A stretch of 36,935 nt of DNA, taken from contig JANQFF010000222.1 in NCBI GenBank assembly GCA_028277965.1, positions 1-36,935 of the forward strand, in the 5' to 3' direction. Below, piece by piece: positions 32,471 to 36,935 of the stretch. The first letter of the stretch is position 1. Each line of letters starts with the position of its first letter. This stretch comes from Pseudomonadales bacterium. GTDB lineage: Bacteria > Pseudomonadota > Gammaproteobacteria > Pseudomonadales > Azotimanducaceae. A program made the translations under genes and the position numbers. The notes beneath the pieces were generated by a model that saw only the letters and a list, made by a program, of their open reading frames with translations, was not told the DNA's origin and did no database searches.

Positions 32471-33433
32471 ATGAGTGTAACCATGCGAGACATGCTGGCT
32501 GCTGGCGTGCATTTTGGCCATCAGACCAGATTCTGGAATCCGAAGATGGCGCCTTACATCTTCGGCGCCCGCAACAAGATCCACATCATCAATCTCGAGC
32601 GGACGCTGCCTGCGTTCAACGAGGCTCTGACCGAAATTCAGGCGCTGGGACGGCGCGGACACAAGCTGCTGTTCGTTGGAACCAAGCGGGCTGCAGCAAA
32701 GGTCATTGCGGAGCAGGCAGGCAGGGTCGGTATGCCCTACGTGGACCAGCGCTGGCTGGGCGGCATGCTCACCAACTACAAAACGATTCGCCAGTCCATC
32801 CGCCGACTACAGGATCTCGAAAAGCAGTCCGAAGACGGGACATTTGAGCTTCTGCCAAAGAAAGAAGCGTTACAGCGATCGCGTATGATGCAGAAGCTCG
32901 ACGCTTCCCTCGGCGGTATCAAAGACATGGGCGGTCTGCCGGATGCACTGTTTGTTGTCGATGTGCAGCACGAGCATATTGCGGTGAGTGAGGCGAACAA
33001 ACTTGGAATCCCTGTATTCGGTGTTGTCGACAGCAACAGTGACCCGGACGGAGTGGATTTCGTCATTCCCGGTAACGATGACGCCATTCGGGCTATCCGG
33101 CTCTATGTGACCGCTGTTGCGGACGCCGTTGCCCAGGGCCAGAGTCAGGCATCGCTCCAGGTGGACCCTGATGAGTTTGTCGAAGTCGAAGAAAACGCGG
33201 AGGCGGCCATTACACCTCACGCTGAAATTTCCGAAGGTGTACGTGCCTCTGTTGATCAGGCTTTTGCCGAACAGGAGGCCCAGGAAGCTGCGGAAGCTGC
33301 TGAGGAAGAACCGGCTGCGGCCGAAGCGCCGGTGGAAGAGGCAGCGGCTGATGACGCTGCCGCGCCTGAGGCAGAAGAGCCGAACGCCGACACGGACGAC
33401 GCTGAAGGTGACGACTCGAAAGAAAAGGAGTAG
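32471..33433 (+). CDS. rpsB: 30S ribosomal protein S2 with long acidic C-terminal tail
   Basis: S2 binds between the head and body of the 30S subunit. The core (residues 1 to about 228) is typical: [50 protein letters not shown] and the [19 protein letters not shown] block. The ATG at 32471 has GGAG 6 bases before it; the frame is open 51 bases further upstream but unlike S2. The product has 320 residues, about 80 more than E. coli S2 (241). The extra C-terminal part is alanine/glutamate/aspartate-rich, with almost no basic residues between 266 and 316. tsf follows after 3 bases. Confidence 0.97.
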   Translation: MSVTMRDMLAAGVHFGHQTRFWNPKMAPYIFGARNKIHIINLERTLPAFNEALTEIQALGRRGHKLLFVGTKRAAAKVIAEQAGRVGMPYVDQRWLGGMLTNYKTIRQSIRRLQDLEKQSEDGTFELLPKKEALQRSRMMQKLDASLGGIKDMGGLPDALFVVDVQHEHIAVSEANKLGIPVFGVVDSNSDPDGVDFVIPGNDDAIRAIRLYVTAVADAVAQGQSQASLQVDPDEFVEVEENAEAAITPHAEISEGVRASVDQAFAEQEAQEAAEAAEEEPAAAEAPVEEAAADDAAAPEAEEPNADTDDAEGDDSKEKE

Positions 33434-33436
33434 GAC

Positions 33437-34300
33437 ATGCAAATTACAGCCTCAATGGTGAAAGAGCTCCGGGAGCGCACCGGGCTTGGGATGATGGACT
33501 GCAAGAAAGCCCTTGAAGAGACTGACGGGGACATGGAGCAGGCCATCGAGCAACTGCGTAAAAGCAGCGCCCTGAAAGCTGCCAAGAAGGCGGGTCGTAC
33601 GACGGCGGATGGGCTTCTCGGTATAAAGGTAGCAGACGACGGCTCCAGAGGTGCCCTGGTCGAGGTCAATATTGAAACGGACTTCGCCGCTAAGAACGAA
33701 AAATTCATTGCGTTCGTCGACAATGTCGTGGAACGCGTATTCGACTCGGCAGACGGAAATCTGGAGACCATTCTCGCTGCTGGTCTCGATGAGGAGCGGG
33801 AAAGGCTCGTCCAGGAGATTGGCGAAAACATCAGCGTGCGGCGAGCGGTATTGTTGCTCTCAGACGGTGGAGGCATCACAAGCTACCTTCACGGTGACAA
33901 CAAAAAAGCGAGCCTGGTGAATCTCTCAAAGGGAGACGCTTCGCTGGGTCGCGATATCGCCATGCACGTGACAGCGATCAATCCAATGGTCGTAAAGAGT
34001 GAAGATGTACCGGCAGACGTGCTCGATAAAGAACGGGAAATCTACACCAGCCAGGCTGCCGACAGTGGCAAGCCTCCTGAGATCGTGGAAAAAATGGTCG
34101 AAGGTCGGGTGAGAAAGTACCTTGCTGAGGTCAGCCTCGTTGATCAGCCCTTTGTTAAAGACCCTAACGAAAAGGTCGGCAAACTACTCAGTGCAAGTGA
34201 CAATGACGTCGTGGAATTTGTTCGCTTCGAGGTCGGTGAAGGCATCGAGGTCGAGGAGGAGGATTTTGCGGCGGAGGTGAAGGCGCAGCTCGAAGGCTGA
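33437..34300 (+). CDS. tsf: Translation elongation factor Ts
   Basis: EF-Ts exchanges GDP for GTP on EF-Tu. The 287-residue product (283 in E. coli) has the N-terminal UBA-like domain MVKELRERTGLGMMDCKKALEE. The TDFAAKNE motif at the core (about residues 80-87) inserts next to the EF-Tu nucleotide site. A Shine-Dalgarno AGGAG lies 7 bases before ATG 33437, at the very end of rpsB. It is in the operon with rpsB and pyrH. Confidence 0.98.
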   Translation: MQITASMVKELRERTGLGMMDCKKALEETDGDMEQAIEQLRKSSALKAAKKAGRTTADGLLGIKVADDGSRGALVEVNIETDFAAKNEKFIAFVDNVVERVFDSADGNLETILAAGLDEERERLVQEIGENISVRRAVLLLSDGGGITSYLHGDNKKASLVNLSKGDASLGRDIAMHVTAINPMVVKSEDVPADVLDKEREIYTSQAADSGKPPEIVEKMVEGRVRKYLAEVSLVDQPFVKDPNEKVGKLLSASDNDVVEFVRFEVGEGIEVEEEDFAAEVKAQLEG

Positions 34301-34332
34301 TGCCTTTATGCTGCCAGGGTACGGGAACGTAA

Positions 34333-35034
34333 GTGCCGACACTCCTGCTTAAACTGAGTGGCGAGGCACTCGGCGGCAGTGCCGGGGCCGGACTGGATCC
34401 GGAGTTTCTCGACGACCTTGCCAAAGAACTTGGCAACGTTGTCGCTACGGGTGCCAGGCTGGCCATCGTTCTTGGGGGCGGCAACATATTCAGAGGAGGT
34501 GAACTGGCTGAGCGAGGTCTCGACCGGGTCACCGGCGACCGCATGGGCATGCTGGCGACCGTGATCAACGGTCTCGGGCTAGCGGACGCGTTGAATCGTG
34601 GCGGTTTGGAATCCGCGGTATACAGCGCCGTTGGTATTGGAGGTATCGTACCGGCCTACGAGCGCAACACCGTGCGCGAGGCGATGGACAACGGAACTGT
34701 GACGGTGCTGTGTGGAGGAACCGGCAACCCTTTCTTTACAACGGATACCGCAGCCTGTCTGCGCGGCATAGAGCTTGGTGTGGACGCGGTCGTGAAGGCA
34801 ACCAATGTCGACGGGATCTACGATTCCGACCCACGCACAAACTCAGCCGCCAGGCGATATGACACTGTAACTTACGACGAAGTGCTCGAGCGTGAGCTCG
34901 GTGTGATGGACCTGACGGCAATTGTGTTGTGCAAAGAAAACAAAATGCCATTGTTCGTCTGTGACGTGAATGAACCCGGGGTGCTTGTACAGCTAGCGAA
35001 TGGCGGTAGAGTAGGCACCCGTGTAGTTGCTTGA
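34333..35034 (+). CDS. pyrH: UMP kinase
   Basis: PyrH phosphorylates UMP to UDP and is the bacterial hexameric amino-acid-kinase type, allosterically controlled by GTP and UTP. Seen in its 233 residues: LLKLSGEALGG at the N-terminus, IVLGGGNIFRGG, DRMGMLATVINGLGLADAL, TGNPFFTTDTAACLRG and KATNVDGIYDSDP. The start is GTG 34333, 32 bases after tsf. The N-terminus is a little shorter than in E. coli PyrH (241). It is followed by frr, the usual partner. Confidence 0.97.
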   Translation: MPTLLLKLSGEALGGSAGAGLDPEFLDDLAKELGNVVATGARLAIVLGGGNIFRGGELAERGLDRVTGDRMGMLATVINGLGLADALNRGGLESAVYSAVGIGGIVPAYERNTVREAMDNGTVTVLCGGTGNPFFTTDTAACLRGIELGVDAVVKATNVDGIYDSDPRTNSAARRYDTVTYDEVLERELGVMDLTAIVLCKENKMPLFVCDVNEPGVLVQLANGGRVGTRVVA

Positions 35035-35073
35035 GGAACAAGCTGTAAACAAGTTACAAAAGGTGCGCTGACG

Positions 35074-35631
35074 ATGATTGACGAAATTATTGAGGATGCA
35101 GACGAGCGGATGGGAAAGTCCCTCGAATCACTGCAGCAGGCGTTTGCACGAATCCGTACAGGCAGGGCGAACCCCGCACTTCTGGACGGCATATCGGTTG
35201 AGTACTACGGGTCCGATACACCCCTGAATCAGGTCGCTTCCATATCAGTGGAAGATGGCCGCACCCTGGCTGTATCTCCCTGGGAGAAGCCACTGATCCC
35301 CGTCATCGAAAAAGCGATCCTGAAGAGCGACCTCGGCATAACACCCGTGTCGACAGGTGATGTTGTGCGCGTTCCGCTACCTCCTTTGACTGAAGAAAAT
35401 CGGCGCGATCTGGCCCGACAGGCCAAACAGGAAGCTGAAAACGGGCGTATCGCCATTCGTAACATTCGGCGGGATGCCATTGCGGACGTGCGCGAGCTTG
35501 TTAAAGAAAAGGAAGCCACGGAAGACGAAGCACATAAGGCTGAAGACAGGATTCAGGGGCGTACTGATGCCTGGGTTGGACAGGTGGATGAAGCGCTCTC
35601 CGCCAAAGAAAACGACCTGATGGAGATTTAG
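35074..35631 (+). CDS. frr: Ribosome recycling factor
   Basis: RRF, with EF-G, splits the post-termination ribosome. The 185-residue product has the same length as E. coli RRF. It has the typical ESLQQAFARIRTGRANPALLDGISVEYYG opening, in which RTGRANP is invariant, and the C-terminal helix RRDAIADVRELVKEKEATEDE. The ATG at 35074 has AAGG about 10 bases upstream. It sits between pyrH and uppS, as in most bacteria. Confidence 0.98.
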   Translation: MIDEIIEDADERMGKSLESLQQAFARIRTGRANPALLDGISVEYYGSDTPLNQVASISVEDGRTLAVSPWEKPLIPVIEKAILKSDLGITPVSTGDVVRVPLPPLTEENRRDLARQAKQEAENGRIAIRNIRRDAIADVRELVKEKEATEDEAHKAEDRIQGRTDAWVGQVDEALSAKENDLMEI

Positions 35632-35656
35632 TCCTGATCGGAAGTTACAAGTCTCA

Positions 35657-36421
35657 ATGATATCGCGCGATCAACAGAGCAGCGTTGCGGAATCGGCCGG
35701 GGAAGACCTCGGTGGCCCGGAGGTCATTCCGTCCCATGTCTGCATCATCATGGACGGGAATCACCGGTGGGCGCGGAAAAGGCGGCTTCCGGGTGCTGCA
35801 GGCCACAGGGCTGGTGCGAAGATGCTGCGCCGGGTTGCTGAAGCGGCAGCTGACCTCGGCGTTCAACACCTGACGCTGTTTGCGTTCAGCACCGAAAACT
35901 GGGAACGGCCCGACGGGGAAGTCCGGTTGTTGATGGATCTCATGCGTCACGTCATGGAAAACGACCTGGCGGAACTCAATGCGCGCGGTGTGCGATTGAA
36001 GATCATCGGCGACAAGCAGCGGTTTGATGCGGACATCCGGCTCAAGATGGATGATTGTGAGGCGCTGACAGAGGGTAATACGCGGTTGTATCTGAACGTC
36101 GCCGTCAATTTCGGGGGCCGCTGGGACATCGTGCGAACCGCTCAGACAATGGCCCGTGAGGTTCAGCGCGGAACGCTCTATCCTTCCGATATCGATGAGA
36201 GCATATTTGGTCGTTACACGAGTCTTGGCGGTGTCCCCGATCCGGACCTGCTGATTCGTACGGGCGGTGAGCATAGGATAAGTAATTTCCTGTTGTGGGA
36301 TCTGGCGTACACCGAACTCTACTTCACAGACGTGTTCTGGCCTGATTTTGACGAGACCTGTCTGCGTGATGCGATAAAGGAGTTTGTCAGTCGATCCCGG
36401 CGATACGGCGCGCGGAGCTGA
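35657..36421 (+). CDS. uppS: Undecaprenyl diphosphate synthase
   Basis: UppS extends farnesyl diphosphate with eight cis-isoprene units to make the lipid carrier for peptidoglycan and other envelope polymers. The catalytic motif IIMDGNHRWA has Asp33. FAFSTENWERP, NFGGRWDIV and RTGGEHRISNFLLWDLAYTE, then FTDVFWPDF, are family signatures. The 254-residue product has an N-terminal extension of about 20 residues before the conserved start. It is 25 bases after frr and 13 before cdsA. Confidence 0.97.
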   Translation: MISRDQQSSVAESAGEDLGGPEVIPSHVCIIMDGNHRWARKRRLPGAAGHRAGAKMLRRVAEAAADLGVQHLTLFAFSTENWERPDGEVRLLMDLMRHVMENDLAELNARGVRLKIIGDKQRFDADIRLKMDDCEALTEGNTRLYLNVAVNFGGRWDIVRTAQTMAREVQRGTLYPSDIDESIFGRYTSLGGVPDPDLLIRTGGEHRISNFLLWDLAYTELYFTDVFWPDFDETCLRDAIKEFVSRSRRYGARS

Positions 36422-36434
36422 CGAGCGGCAGCGC

Positions 36435-36935
36435 ATGCTCCTCGCGCGCGTCATCACTGGTCTCATACTTGCGCCACTCGCAGTAAGTGCTGTCTTTTAT
36501 CTTCCTCCCGGCTGGTTCGCGTTCATTTTCTGGGGTGTCGCAGCCCTGGGCTTGTATGAGTGGGCTGGTTTTCTGGGCCTTGAGACGTTTGCAAAACGAT
36601 TGATATACGTTGCCCTGTACGGGCTGATAGCACTGACCGTGTGGTTCATTCCGGAGGTGAATGGTTTCATCCTGGGCATCGGCTGTTTGACCTGGCTCCT
36701 GGCAATCATTGGTGTTCTGCTGTTCCCTCGCGGTGAGTCGCTCTACCGCAATCGCCTGCTTGCCGGTTTAACCGGTCTTACGATAGGTGTGGCGGCATGG
36801 GTGGCGATCGTCGATGTTCACGGAGCCGAGCAGGGGAGTTTATGGATCGTCTGGCTGTTCCTCGTTGTGTGGGGCGCGGATGTCGGCGCGTACTTCGCCG
36901 GCCGGGCGTTTGGCAAACGCCCACTGGCCCCGGCA
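36435..36935 (+). CDS. cdsA: Phosphatidate cytidylyltransferase CdsA (5' part, cut by the window end)
   Basis: CdsA makes CDP-diacylglycerol from phosphatidate and CTP in the inner membrane. From ATG 36435 the frame stays open for 167 codons to the window edge. It begins MLLARVITGLILAPLAVSAV, passes through several hydrophobic helices, and reaches VWGADVGAYFAGRAFGKRPL, the conserved CdsA stretch that leads into the C-terminal signature. Roughly the last third is missing. Position after frr-uppS is the standard one. Confidence 0.95.
   Translation, partial: MLLARVITGLILAPLAVSAVFYLPPGWFAFIFWGVAALGLYEWAGFLGLETFAKRLIYVALYGLIALTVWFIPEVNGFILGIGCLTWLLAIIGVLLFPRGESLYRNRLLAGLTGLTIGVAAWVAIVDVHGAEQGSLWIVWLFLVVWGADVGAYFAGRAFGKRPLAPA

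Noticed and set aside
35654-36466. A minus-strand open frame of about 270 codons over uppS
   Set aside because: It shadows uppS, whose catalytic motifs are complete.

Overview
The window is a chromosomal core segment of a gammaproteobacterium. It carries about 34 protein genes, almost all of them housekeeping. Gene content and order point to the Pseudomonadales/Oceanospirillales side of the class: ygfZ, sdhE-ygfX, nadB, rpoE(algU)-mucA-mucB-mucC-mucD, lepA-lepB-DUF4845-rnc-era-recO, then glnD-map and rpsB-tsf-pyrH-frr-uppS-cdsA. The Pseudomonas-type DapD and the REP palindromes built on GTAGGAGCGGCTTCAGCC agree with this. I cannot name a species. I see no prophage, insertion sequence, CRISPR array, tRNA or rRNA, and no gene-free stretch longer than about 200 bases.

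Layout. Positions 1-134 hold a REP doublet beside the 3' end of ygfZ (minus strand). sdhE-ygfX (plus) run into nadB (minus), with overlapping 3' ends. From 3223 to 16495 there is one long plus-strand run: the envelope-stress block rpoE-rseA-rseB-rseC-mucD, the translation/RNA block lepA-lepB-DUF4845-rnc-era-recO-rlmD, then relA and adk. A second REP lies in the gap between adk and the convergent moeA. moeA and tsaB-rsmJ start head to head with no gap. plsB, gspD and gspC form a minus-strand unit. Upstream of it on the same strand lies map-glnD-dapC-dapD-dapE-gspN, with a second full REP doublet between dapC and dapD. The window ends in rpsB-tsf-pyrH-frr-uppS-cdsA (plus), with cdsA cut by the window edge.

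How the genes work together. RpoE, RseA and RseB form the envelope-stress sigma/anti-sigma circuit, with RseC as modulator and MucD as periplasmic protease. LepA, Rnc, Era, RlmD, RsmJ, TsaB, Map, S2, EF-Ts and RRF all serve ribosome or tRNA maturation and translation. RelA and GlnD are the stringent-response and nitrogen sensors. DapD, DapC and DapE form the succinylase branch to diaminopimelate and lysine. UppS, CdsA and PlsB feed undecaprenyl carrier and phospholipid synthesis. GspC, GspD and GspN are outer-membrane-side parts of a type II secretion system whose other genes are not here.

I found no convincing new multigene system. The most interesting signals are: the REP/REPIN elements, each placed at the 3' end of a minus-strand gene, one of them supplying the dapC stop codon; a consensus AlgU/sigma-E promoter over the start codon of rseA; a long acidic tail on ribosomal protein S2; moeA and tsaB start codons that touch on opposite strands; and the splitting of type II secretion genes between a lipid and a lysine operon.
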